NCBI GenBank assembly: GCA_017465095.1
Contig: JAFTWX010000020.1
Span: 85,956 to 149,955 of the forward strand
Source: Lachnospiraceae bacterium
GTDB lineage: Bacteria > Bacillota > Clostridia > Lachnospirales > Lachnospiraceae
Direction of reading: 5' to 3'
DNA length: 64,000 bases
A model generated the notes under the pieces. That model searched no databases and had not been told where the DNA came from. It was given only the letters and a program-made list of their open reading frames with translations. This document shows positions 45,913-53,900 of the stretch, one piece after another; position 1 is the first letter of the stretch; each line of letters begins with the position of its first letter. The translations under genes were made by a program, and so were the position numbers.

Positions 45913-47109
45913 CTAACTATTTGCCGCGAGACATTTATCAAGAATTTCAATCATCTGATCAATATCCTGTTTCGTAATCACAAGCGGCGGAACAAAACGG
46001 ATGATGTTCGCTCCCGCATTGATCAAAACAAGACCTTCGGAAAGTGCTGTTTTGATGATGTCACCCACCGGCTTGTTGCAGACAAGTCCCTGCAGAAGGC
46101 CGACTCCGCGGTGTGTCTCAATGAAGTCATATTTCGCTGCAAGTTTATCCAGCTGCTCAGATAAATATGCTCCCACTTCCCTTACATTTTCCAGTATATT
46201 CTGCTCCTCGAACAGATCCAGCACCTTGCTGACCGCTGCACACGCAAACGGATTACCGCCGTATGTGGTACCGTGATCTCCCGGAACAAGCGATGCCTGA
46301 CCGACCTTTTCCGTCATCAGGAAGGCTCCCACCGGAACACCGCAGCCGAGAGCTTTTGCCGTTGCCATCACATCCGGTTTGATGCCGTAACGCTGCCATG
46401 CAAACATTTCGCCGCAACGTCCCATTCCGCACTGTACCTCATCCAACATGAGAAGAATATCCTTCTCATCGCAAAGTGCACGGACTTTTTTCATAAATTC
46501 TTCCGTCGCCGGGTAAATTCCGCCTTCGCCCTGCACCGTCTCAAAGAGAATCGCGCATGTCTTGTCCGTCACCTGAGCAAGCACGCTGTCAAAATCATTA
46601 AGCTGCGCAAACTTTACATTGCCGATCATCGGCTCGAACGGCGCACGGTACGCCGGATTTCCCGTCACGGAAAGCGCTCCCATGGTACGTCCGTGGAAAG
46701 AATGCTCCATGGCAATAATCTCGTGATCGGTGGTGCCGTCTTTTGTAAATGCATATTTGCGGGCAGTCTTAATCATACCCTCCAGTGCTTCGGCACCGCT
46801 GTTTGTAAAGAAGACACGATCCATTCCGGACACTTTTTTCAGCTTTCTTGCCGCGTCAATGGCCGGAACATTGTAATAATAGTTCGATGTGTGAAGGAGC
46901 TTGTCAATCTGTCCCTTCAGCGCATCGTTGTAAGCTTTGTTGTTATAGCCCAGAGCAAAAACCGCAATACCGGATACAAAATCCAGATATTCTTTGCCCT
47001 CGATATCGTATAAATGCACACCGTCGCCGTGGTCAAACACAACCGGATAACGGTTATAGGTATGAAGCAGATCCGCTTCCGCCTGCTCAATATATTCCTG
47101 CATCATCAT
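45913..47109 (-). CDS. argD: acetylornithine aminotransferase
   Basis: 398 residues. PLP enzyme converting N-acetylglutamate semialdehyde to N-acetylornithine. [49 protein letters not shown] and the PLP Lys in [12 protein letters not shown] are present. Its ATG overlaps argB's stop (ATGA). Last arg gene of the operon. Confidence 0.97.
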   Translation of the reverse strand: MMMQEYIEQAEADLLHTYNRYPVVFDHGDGVHLYDIEGKEYLDFVSGIAVFALGYNNKAYNDALKGQIDKLLHTSNYYYNVPAIDAARKLKKVSGMDRVFFTNSGAEALEGMIKTARKYAFTKDGTTDHEIIAMEHSFHGRTMGALSVTGNPAYRAPFEPMIGNVKFAQLNDFDSVLAQVTDKTCAILFETVQGEGGIYPATEEFMKKVRALCDEKDILLMLDEVQCGMGRCGEMFAWQRYGIKPDVMATAKALGCGVPVGAFLMTEKVGQASLVPGDHGTTYGGNPFACAAVSKVLDLFEEQNILENVREVGAYLSEQLDKLAAKYDFIETHRGVGLLQGLVCNKPVGDIIKTALSEGLVLINAGANIIRFVPPLVITKQDIDQMIEILDKCLAANS

Positions 47110-47999
47110 TTTTTCATCTCTCCTTCGTCTTTTACGATCGCCGTTCCGATACCTTCGTTGGTGAAGATTTCAAGAAGTAAGCAGTGAGCAATTCTTCCGT
47201 CCAGAATATGGACACGGCCTACGCCGTTTTTCACTGCGTCCGTACAGTTGTTAAGCTTCGGAAGCATTCCTCCGCCGATGCATCCCTCTCCGATCAGCTC
47301 ATCTGCTGCTGAGGCTGTCAGACGGGAAATAAAGCTTGATTTGTCATTGATATCTCTGTAGAGCCCTTCAATATCTGTCAGGAACGCCAGCTTTTCCGCA
47401 CCGACTGCTTTTGCGATGGCACAGGCTGCATCGTCCGCATTGATATTGTATGTATCGTAATTGTCGTCAATTCCGATCGGAGCCACAATCGGGAGATAAT
47501 CATTTTCCAGAAGATCAAAGAGAATCTTCGGATTTACCGTTTTCACATCGCCCACGAAACCGATGTCCTGACCGTTTGAATACTTTTTATCTACATGGAG
47601 AAGGTCTCCGTCCTTACCGCTGATACCGATAGCCTTGACACCGAGCTCTTCCACCATAGTTACCAGACGCTTATTTACTTTGGACAACACCATCTCGGCA
47701 ATCTCCATCGTCTCCGCATCTGTCACGCGGAGTCCGTTAATAAACTGCGCCTCTTTTCCTACCTTTTCCACCCAGTTGCTGATTTCCTTACCGCCGCCGT
47801 GCACGATGATCGGCTTGAAACCGACAAGTTTCAGCAGGGTAACATCTTTGATAACATTTCTCTGAAGTTCCGGATTTGCCATGGCACTTCCGCCGTATTT
47901 CACTACGATGATGCGACGGTTAAACTGCTGAATGTACGGGAGCGCCTCGATGAGCACCTCCGCCTTTGCCATAATCTGATTCATATCTTTTTTGTTCAT
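47106..47999 (-). CDS. argB: acetylglutamate kinase
   Basis: 297 residues. Phosphorylates N-acetylglutamate. Amino-acid kinase motifs [24 protein letters not shown] and [13 protein letters not shown] are present. It overlaps argD by 4 bases and follows the GNAT gene. Confidence 0.97.
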   Translation of the reverse strand: MNKKDMNQIMAKAEVLIEALPYIQQFNRRIIVVKYGGSAMANPELQRNVIKDVTLLKLVGFKPIIVHGGGKEISNWVEKVGKEAQFINGLRVTDAETMEIAEMVLSKVNKRLVTMVEELGVKAIGISGKDGDLLHVDKKYSNGQDIGFVGDVKTVNPKILFDLLENDYLPIVAPIGIDDNYDTYNINADDAACAIAKAVGAEKLAFLTDIEGLYRDINDKSSFISRLTASAADELIGEGCIGGGMLPKLNNCTDAVKNGVGRVHILDGRIAHCLLLEIFTNEGIGTAIVKDEGEMKK

Positions 48000-48043
48000 G
48001 TTTCTTCCTCTTTTCTTCTGCCCGGTAAAAAGTTAGCCAAGGC

Positions 48044-48487
48044 TTACTGATTAAACTGTACTATATTTTCTGTATTAAATGTGAAATCGTAATAATTCAA
48101 ATCTTCACGTTTCGTCCATCCGATTTCTTTCCAGAACGCATTTCCGATATCGTTCTGCGTAAAGGCAATCAGCGACACTTTGTTGATGCCCTCTTTATGT
48201 AGTGCGTTCATGCAGTAGACGACCATGTCCTTCCCGATTCCCCGCAGGCGATACTCCGGATTGACACACACATGATAAAGGCACCCTCTTCGCCCGTCAT
48301 GTCCGCAGAGAATGGCGCCGACAATTTTGTCATCCTCCTGCGCCACCACGCTGATGCCCGGGTTGCGCGCAAGAAACCGCTCTACTCCCTCTTTGGAATC
48401 ATCGATGGAACGGATTGCGAATCCTTTGATGCTCTTCCAGAGTGCATATACCTGTTCATAATCTTCTATCTGCATTGCACGTATCAT
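48044..48487 (-). CDS. GNAT acetyltransferase within arg operon, candidate N-acetylglutamate synthase
   Basis: 147 residues. A GNAT fold with acetyl-CoA site GLRGIGKDM-like segment (EYRLRGIGKDMVVYCM) and HVCVNPEYRLRG. Resembles the E. coli YpeA type. It sits where argJ usually lies in clostridial argCJBD operons, and no argJ is seen in the window. That place suggests it supplies N-acetylglutamate; the other possibility is an unrelated acetyltransferase. It is spaced 21 bases from argC. Confidence 0.7.
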   Translation of the reverse strand: MIRAMQIEDYEQVYALWKSIKGFAIRSIDDSKEGVERFLARNPGISVVAQEDDKIVGAILCGHDGRRGCLYHVCVNPEYRLRGIGKDMVVYCMNALHKEGINKVSLIAFTQNDIGNAFWKEIGWTKREDLNYYDFTFNTENIVQFNQ

Positions 48488-48508
48488 ATCGTTTCCTCTT
48501 TTGTTATC

Positions 48509-49564
48509 CTAAGGGAACATCGGAACGAGCTCAAGTCCCTCGCTCTCTTTGAGGCCGAACATCAGGTTCATGTTCTGCACTGCCTGTCCTGCAGCTCCCT
48601 TCACTACATTATCAAGCGCGCCCATCATAATAATTCTTCCGGTACGCTCATCAATCTTAAAGTTTACATCCACATAGTTGCTTCCCTCTACCCACTTTGT
48701 CTCCGGAAGCACGTCTTTTTCCAGCACGCGGACAAACTTCTCATCTTTATAATATTTATCATAAACCGCCTTGATCTCCTCATACGTCGGAAGGGATCCG
48801 TCCGGTTTCTTCACAAGTGTTGCATACTCGGTTACCAAAATACCGCGGTTCATCGGAACAAGATGCGGTGTAAAGTTAATCATGATTTCTTTTCCTGCTG
48901 CATAGCCGAGCTGCTCCTCGATCTCCGGTGTATGTCTGTGACTTGCCACACCGTAAGCTTTGATATTTTCATTTACTTCACAATATAAATTCGGTAATTT
49001 CGCTCCGCGTCCTGCACCGGAAGTTCCGCTCTTGGCATCGACGATCAGTGTCGCCGTGTCGATGAGACCTTCCTTCACAAGCGGGTACGCAGTCAGAATG
49101 GAACAGGTCGTGTAGCAACCCGGGTTGGCAATCAGTCTCGCCTTCTTCACATCCTCACGATTGATTTCGCAGAGACCGTAAACCGCTTCCTCAATATACT
49201 GCGGTGACTTGTGCTCGATGCCGTACCATTTTTCATATACAGCCACATCCTTGATGCGGTAATCCGCAGACAAATCCACAATCTTGGTCTGACTGAGGAT
49301 TTCATCATTCATCACCGATGCACAGAATCCCTGCGGCGTCGCCGTAAAAATGACATCCACCTGCTTTGCCAGCTCTTCCATATTGTCATCGAGACATGTG
49401 TCCTCCACAATCTCAAACATGTTTCCGTATACGCTCGCGTATTTTTTATCTATGTAACTTCTGGAGCCGTACCATTTAATCTCTACTTCTTTATGCTGTG
49501 TCAGAATTCTTACAAGCTCTGCACCTGCATAACCTGTGGCTCCGATAATACCTGCTTTGATCAT
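48509..49564 (-). CDS. argC: N-acetyl-gamma-glutamyl-phosphate reductase
   Basis: 351 residues. NADPH-dependent reduction to the semialdehyde. GIIGATGYAGAELVRIL (Rossmann), catalytic Cys in NPGCYTTCSIL and HRHTPEIEEQ are hallmarks. First gene of the operon, with AGGAGGA before ATG and two small hairpins (49578-49615) in the leader. Confidence 0.97.
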   Translation of the reverse strand: MIKAGIIGATGYAGAELVRILTQHKEVEIKWYGSRSYIDKKYASVYGNMFEIVEDTCLDDNMEELAKQVDVIFTATPQGFCASVMNDEILSQTKIVDLSADYRIKDVAVYEKWYGIEHKSPQYIEEAVYGLCEINREDVKKARLIANPGCYTTCSILTAYPLVKEGLIDTATLIVDAKSGTSGAGRGAKLPNLYCEVNENIKAYGVASHRHTPEIEEQLGYAAGKEIMINFTPHLVPMNRGILVTEYATLVKKPDGSLPTYEEIKAVYDKYYKDEKFVRVLEKDVLPETKWVEGSNYVDVNFKIDERTGRIIMMGALDNVVKGAAGQAVQNMNLMFGLKESEGLELVPMFP

Positions 49565-49637
49565 ATCTCATCCTCCTGTCGTTGTGCGCCGGTGCGCAGT
49601 AGGCGGCGTCCGCCTTTGGCACGGACAAACCGTTTAT

Positions 49638-49666
49638 ATCATACTTTAAAATCCGCTTTCGTTCAA
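49638..49666 (-). promoter_or_regulatory. argC operon promoter
   Basis: Minus-strand TTGAAC (49666-49661), 17-base spacer, TATGAT (49643-49638). This lies about 75 bases before argC. Confidence 0.65.
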
Positions 49667-49715
49667 GTTCTTTCCTATATTTTATATGTTTTCTGTCCGC
49701 GGCTTTTCTCTTTGT

Positions 49716-49841
49716 TGCATAATTATACGTCCGCTCTGCATATTATGCAACATATTTTTCGCTTTATGCACGTTTTTTGCGAATATTCACTATTTTATGC
49801 AATATTTTATGCTTGCAATATGCAAAATAATGATGTATCAT
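49716..49841 (+). promoter_or_regulatory. argG promoter and TATGCA-rich probable ArgR operator region
   Basis: Promoter: TTGCAA (49813-49818), 17-base spacer, TATCAT (49836-49841). Between it and the argC promoter are many copies of TATGCA or its complement: TGCATAAT 49716-49723, a perfect dyad TGCATA-T-TATGCA 49737-49749, TTTATGCA 49763-49770, TTATGCA 49795-49801, TTTATGC 49806-49812. Arginine repressors of Firmicutes bind A/T-rich dyads of similar shape. No gene is seen in 49565-49894. Confidence 0.55.
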
Positions 49842-49894
49842 AGGATGCAGAGCTTAAAACATTAGTTTAAAAATACATAACGGAGGCAAAAATC

Positions 49895-51115
49895 ATGAAA
49901 GAAAAAGTTATTTTAGCGTATTCAGGCGGACTTGACACAACAGCGATCATTCCGTGGCTCAAGGAGAACTTCGATTACGAAGTTATCTGTGTCTGCGTAG
50001 ACTGCGGACAGGAAAGCGAGCTGGACGGACTTGAGGAAAGAGCAAAACTTTCCGGCGCAGAGAAATTATATATTGAAGATATCACAGATGAATTCTGTGA
50101 CGAATATGTAGTTCCATGTGTACAGGCTCACGCTGTATATGAAAACAAATATTTACTCGGAACATCCATGGCACGTCCGGCGATTGCAAAGAGACTTGTG
50201 GAAATCGCCCGCAAAGAAGGCGCTACTGCTATCTGCCACGGTGCAACAGGAAAAGGAAATGACCAGATCCGTTTCGAGCTCGGTATCAAAGCACTTGCTC
50301 CGGATCTTAAGATCATCGCTGCATGGAGAAATGAAAAATGGACAATGAACTCCCGTGAAGAAGAGATTGAATATTGCCGTCAGCATGGCATCGACCTTCC
50401 GTTCTCCGCAGACAACTCTTACAGCCGTGACCGTAACTTATGGCACATCAGCCACGAAGGTCTTGAACTGGAAGAGCCGGGCAACGAACCGAACTACGAT
50501 CACCTTCTTGTTCTCGGTGTTTCTCCTGAGAAAGCTCCGGACGAAGGCGAATATGTGACAATGACATTCGAAGCAGGTGTTCCGAAGTCTGTCAACGGAA
50601 AAGAAATGAAAGTTTCCGACATCATCCGTGAACTGAACCGTCTCGGCGGAAAACACGGTGTCGGCATTGTAGATATCGTAGAAAACCGTGTAGTTGGTAT
50701 GAAGAGCCGCGGCGTTTACGAAACACCGGGCGGAACAATCCTCTACGAAGCACATCAGCAGCTGGAAGAGCTCATCCTTGACCGCGACACATACCGCACA
50801 AAGGAAGACATGGGTAACCTTTTCGCACAGATCGTTTACGAAGGAAAATGGTTCTCACCGCTTCGCGAGGCTACACAGGCTTTCATCGAGAGCACACAGA
50901 AATATGTGACAGGTGAAGTTAAGTTCAAGTTATACAAAGGTAACATTATCAAAGCCGGCACAACTTCTCCGTACACTCTCTACAACGAAAGCATCGCATC
51001 CTTCACAACAGGTGACCTCTACGACCACCGTGATGCAGAAGGATTCATCAACCTCTTCGGTTTATCAACCAAGGTTCGCGCTATGAAGATGCAGGAAGTG
51101 GAAGCTAACAAATAG
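49895..51115 (+). CDS. argG: argininosuccinate synthase
   Basis: 406 residues. Joins citrulline and aspartate with ATP. LAYSGGLDTTAIIPWL is the PP-loop, and GATGKGNDQIRFE, SREEEIEYC and YETPGGTIL are family blocks. ATG follows CGGAGG. It is followed by a DUF1294 gene after 12 bases. Confidence 0.98.
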   Translation: MKEKVILAYSGGLDTTAIIPWLKENFDYEVICVCVDCGQESELDGLEERAKLSGAEKLYIEDITDEFCDEYVVPCVQAHAVYENKYLLGTSMARPAIAKRLVEIARKEGATAICHGATGKGNDQIRFELGIKALAPDLKIIAAWRNEKWTMNSREEEIEYCRQHGIDLPFSADNSYSRDRNLWHISHEGLELEEPGNEPNYDHLLVLGVSPEKAPDEGEYVTMTFEAGVPKSVNGKEMKVSDIIRELNRLGGKHGVGIVDIVENRVVGMKSRGVYETPGGTILYEAHQQLEELILDRDTYRTKEDMGNLFAQIVYEGKWFSPLREATQAFIESTQKYVTGEVKFKLYKGNIIKAGTTSPYTLYNESIASFTTGDLYDHRDAEGFINLFGLSTKVRAMKMQEVEANK

Positions 51116-51127
51116 TCTGAGGTAATT

Positions 51128-51421
51128 ATGGACGTAGTTTTAATTATTGTTTCATATATCGTTATGATAAATCTTGTCGCATTTGCCCTCATGGGCATCG
51201 ACAAGTATAAAGCAAAAAAGAAAGCATGGCGGATTCCCGAGGCGACGTTATTTCTGTTTGCCATTTTCGGCGGAAGTCTGGGAAGTACTCTCGGAATGTT
51301 TACCTTCCACCACAAAACCCGCCACTGGTACTTTCTCTACGGAATGCCACTTATACTGATCGTGCAGCTTGTCATCCTCTATCTGTTATGGCAGTCACCG
51401 ATTCAGTTCAGCATCCTGTAG
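51128..51421 (+). CDS. DUF1294 membrane protein
   Basis: 97 residues, three membrane helices. It has NLVAFALMGIDKYKAKKKAWRIPE and GGSLGSTLGMFTFHHKTRH, conserved in the DUF1294 family. Function unknown. It appears to be second gene of the argG transcript, ahead of a terminator. Confidence 0.85.
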   Translation: MDVVLIIVSYIVMINLVAFALMGIDKYKAKKKAWRIPEATLFLFAIFGGSLGSTLGMFTFHHKTRHWYFLYGMPLILIVQLVILYLLWQSPIQFSIL

Positions 51422-51442
51422 TCCACCTGAAATTTTAAACAC

Positions 51443-51478
51443 AAGTGCTGTCGCATTTATGCGGCAGCGCTTATTTTT
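51443..51478 (+). terminator. intrinsic terminator of argG-DUF1294
   Basis: 12-bp stem with two G-T pairs (51443-51454, 51461-51472), then ATTTTTC. Confidence 0.85.
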
Positions 51479-51495
51479 CACTAAGGAGGCAGCCT

Positions 51496-52197
51496 ATGCA
51501 TATCGCTATTGTTGCAGACAATATTGCGGACCGCAAGCAGGCGGAACGACTTTTCGACCGCGCCAACACCGCTTTGTCTTCCGAGACGGGAACCTTATTT
51601 ATTTCCTCCTACGGAGACGAAACGTCTTTTTTACACGCGTGCATGAAATATGATCTCTTTGTCCTTGACTTTGACAACGATGTTCCGCACTCCCTTGCCG
51701 TGGCAGAAAAACTGAAAGAAAAAAATGCGCCGGGACTGATTGTCGTGTGCAAAAATGCAGAAGCTCCTTTTTTGTATGAGACGGCCATTCAGGGACTTTA
51801 TACCCTGGACAAACCGATTTTGACCGCTCCGCTCCACAAGCTGATCCGCGATGTGCACCTGGAAATCAAAAAAGTGCAGAGTCAGCTGGATCTGGTGGAA
51901 ATCCGCACGGACACAGACACCCATTACATATCCCGCTCCACGATTCTCTATGCAAGAGCCTACGAAAAGGAGCACCGTCTGTCGTATCATCTGACGGACG
52001 GAAGCGTGCTGGAAAGCACCGGCGGAAGCGATGATCTGATGCGCTATCTGGGCGACTACGACGAATTTGTCCAAAGACCGGGGCATCTTTTGGTCAACAA
52101 AGACCACATCCGTTCCGAAGACAAAAAATCCATTTGTATTTCCAATGGTGATACGATTGAAATTTCACTCTTAGACCGACTGGGCATACTGCGATAG
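51496..52197 (+). CDS. response regulator with LytTR DNA-binding domain, degenerate receiver
   Basis: 233 residues. The N-terminal receiver-like domain has IVADNIADRKQAERLF and a phosphorylation-site stretch (LFVLDFDND) with Asp retained, but lacks a normal Lys/Thr core. The C-terminal LytTR domain (about 135-233) is weakly kept (YHLTDGSVLESTG, HLLVNKDHIRS). ATG 51496 has AAGGAGG at 51483-51489. No kinase is adjacent. Forms an operon with the next gene. Confidence 0.75.
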   Translation: MHIAIVADNIADRKQAERLFDRANTALSSETGTLFISSYGDETSFLHACMKYDLFVLDFDNDVPHSLAVAEKLKEKNAPGLIVVCKNAEAPFLYETAIQGLYTLDKPILTAPLHKLIRDVHLEIKKVQSQLDLVEIRTDTDTHYISRSTILYARAYEKEHRLSYHLTDGSVLESTGGSDDLMRYLGDYDEFVQRPGHLLVNKDHIRSEDKKSICISNGDTIEISLLDRLGILR

Positions 52198-52205
52198 GAG
52201 TTTTT

Positions 52206-52712
52206 ATGATTGCACTTACCATCACAGACACAAAAAAAATGATGCAGACATTACTTTACGCTGCATCCTTTGATCAATTTTCCCTGCAGGAAGTTTCCGC
52301 AAACAAGGACATTTCCCTGTTTTTGGAGGGACGTATTCACGAGGATTTTTACACACAGGAAGATCGCTCAAATGACCCTTCCCTAGCTGCCCGCGAGTTC
52401 GCTCCCTGGGGACAATACCGCGAGCTTATAGCCTCCTTCATCAAAGGCGACAAAGCACCGCTTTCCTTTAAATTTGTTCTGCAGGCGCCGTATTCTTACA
52501 TGCAGAAGCTCTTGTCTTCCCCGGAATTTACCGGCGATCCGGACGCGGTCAAGGCGTTGATTCTCACTTTCCGCTACGAAAACGAGACCCTGACCTGTCT
52601 CACGGGAACTGCCATGCGGAGTTTTACCTTGGACAAGTCCCTGGACACCCTCTGGGACCAGGCGATCCGCAAATCCCTGGCCAACATGCAGATCGGGTTT
52701 GATGAGATGTGA
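52206..52712 (+). CDS. uncharacterised protein, DUF5721-like
   Basis: 168 residues, soluble, mixed alpha/beta. I associate it with a Lachnospiraceae family of unknown function (DUF5721), by resemblance only. It lies 8 bases after the LytTR gene, with TAGGAG before ATG. Confidence 0.6.
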   Translation: MIALTITDTKKMMQTLLYAASFDQFSLQEVSANKDISLFLEGRIHEDFYTQEDRSNDPSLAAREFAPWGQYRELIASFIKGDKAPLSFKFVLQAPYSYMQKLLSSPEFTGDPDAVKALILTFRYENETLTCLTGTAMRSFTLDKSLDTLWDQAIRKSLANMQIGFDEM

Positions 52713-52717
52713 ACTTT

Positions 52718-52750
52718 AAAAGCGCTTCACTTGTGTGGCGCTTTTCTTTA
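52718..52750. terminator. bidirectional terminator
   Basis: 8-bp stem AAAAGCGC/GCGCTTTT (52718-52725 with 52738-52745) with an inner CAC/GTG pairing, between convergent genes. Confidence 0.8.
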
Positions 52751-53116
52751 TTACTTCCCGATCTTCGGTTTAAAAATCAGACTCGCAATGTAACCGAAAA
52801 TAATCGCTGCACTGCAGCCTACGGCGCCGGCCTTAAAGCCGCCCATGAAAATGCCGAGAAATCCATTCTGATCCACCGCTTCCTTCACGCCTTTCATCAA
52901 CACATTTCCGAAACCGATCAGCGGAACCGAGGCGCCTGCGCCCGCAAACTCCGCAAAGGGTTCATAAATCCCCACAAAGCTTAACACAGCACCGAGACAT
53001 ACCAAAATCACCATGATTCTTCCCGGAAGCAATTTCGTTTTTTCCATAAAAATCTGGACAATCGCACAGATCAGTCCGCCCACCCAGAATGCATTCACAT
53101 AGCTTGTTAAATCCAT
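52751..53116 (-). CDS. spoVAE: stage V sporulation protein AE (AEb type)
   Basis: 121 residues with about four membrane segments (YVNAFWVGGLICAIVQI; GAGASVPLIGFGNVLMKGV). Part of the SpoVA channel that moves Ca-dipicolinate in the spore inner membrane. It is the same superfamily as SpoVAC. It lies 6.7 kb from the other spoVA genes, alone behind the ridA terminator. AAAGGAG precedes the ATG. Confidence 0.92.
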   Translation of the reverse strand: MDLTSYVNAFWVGGLICAIVQIFMEKTKLLPGRIMVILVCLGAVLSFVGIYEPFAEFAGAGASVPLIGFGNVLMKGVKEAVDQNGFLGIFMGGFKAGAVGCSAAIIFGYIASLIFKPKIGK

Positions 53117-53135
53117 GACAACTCCTTTCTTGCAA

Positions 53136-53173
53136 TAAAAAAAGCAGAGAAATTTCTTTCCCTGCTATTTTTT
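53136..53173 (-). terminator. terminator after ridA
   Basis: AGCAG (53143-53147) with CTGCT (53162-53166), extended by A and T runs on both sides. Confidence 0.65.
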
Positions 53174-53230
53174 GCATTTTTTCTGAAAATATTCTTTTTT
53201 CGATTTTATCCGGTCAAAACGCAAATCTGC

Positions 53231-53608
53231 TTATTTGCCCAGATATGCAATGACTTCCACTTCGCAAAGCACATTTTTCGGAAGCGTCTTTACAGCCACG
53301 CAGCTTCTTGCCGGTTTGGATGTAAAATACTTGGCATAGATTTCGTTAAATGTAGCAAAATCGCCCATGTCCGCCAAAAAGCATCCGGTCTTAACCACAT
53401 TGTCATAAGATGCGCCGGCTGCTTCCAGAAGTGCTCCGATATTTTTCATTACCTGCTCTGTCTGTGCAACAATATTGTCTTCTGCTAACTCTCCTGTCTC
53501 CGGAATAATCGCAATCTGTCCGGATGCAAAAAAGAAATCTCCCGCAACAATTCCCTGGGAATATGGTCCGATCGCCGCCGGAGCCTTGTCTGTACTGATT
53601 GTTTTCAT
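53231..53608 (-). CDS. ridA: RidA family enamine/imine deaminase
   Basis: 125 residues. AAIGPYSQGIVAGDFFFASGQI and the active-site Arg in KPARSCVAVKTLPKN match the RidA family, which clears reactive 2-aminoacrylate. Usual length. Monocistronic. Confidence 0.93.
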   Translation of the reverse strand: MKTISTDKAPAAIGPYSQGIVAGDFFFASGQIAIIPETGELAEDNIVAQTEQVMKNIGALLEAAGASYDNVVKTGCFLADMGDFATFNEIYAKYFTSKPARSCVAVKTLPKNVLCEVEVIAYLGK

Positions 53609-53666
53609 AGTTGTCCTTCTTTCTTTTTATATTTCGTTTCTATCGGCTGATTTTTATCGCCGAAAA

Positions 53667-53900
53667 TCAATCTTCCAAAAAGTTGACCGTCACATAAAAT
53701 CCTCTCGGATTTTCCGCAATGTCAACTACCGTTCCCTCCCGGCTTTTCAGTCGCTCGCGGAATGCGATATTGCCCGACATGGCAAGGGACGGATCAATCG
53801 TATAATAGTAACTGCTCGGGAGCACACCTTCCGTGACGGACACTTTCTGTCCTACCTCAAGAAGTCCCGGACGTTCCATTTTAAATTCCATCTCACGCAT
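53667..53900 (-). CDS. short conserved-looking protein, unknown function
   Basis: 77 residues, soluble; words RPGLLEVGQKVSV and NPRGFYVTVNFLED suggest a small beta-barrel. Its start overlaps the preceding HD-GYP stop by 8 bases, so it is probably coupled. In-frame starts also exist at 53891 and 53879. I do not recognise it. Confidence 0.55.
   Translation of the reverse strand: MREMEFKMERPGLLEVGQKVSVTEGVLPSSYYYTIDPSLAMSGNIAFRERLKSREGTVVDIAENPRGFYVTVNFLED

Noticed and set aside
49565..49637. A T-box leader for argC
   Set aside because: Two small hairpins occur but no T-box word and no terminator/antiterminator pair.
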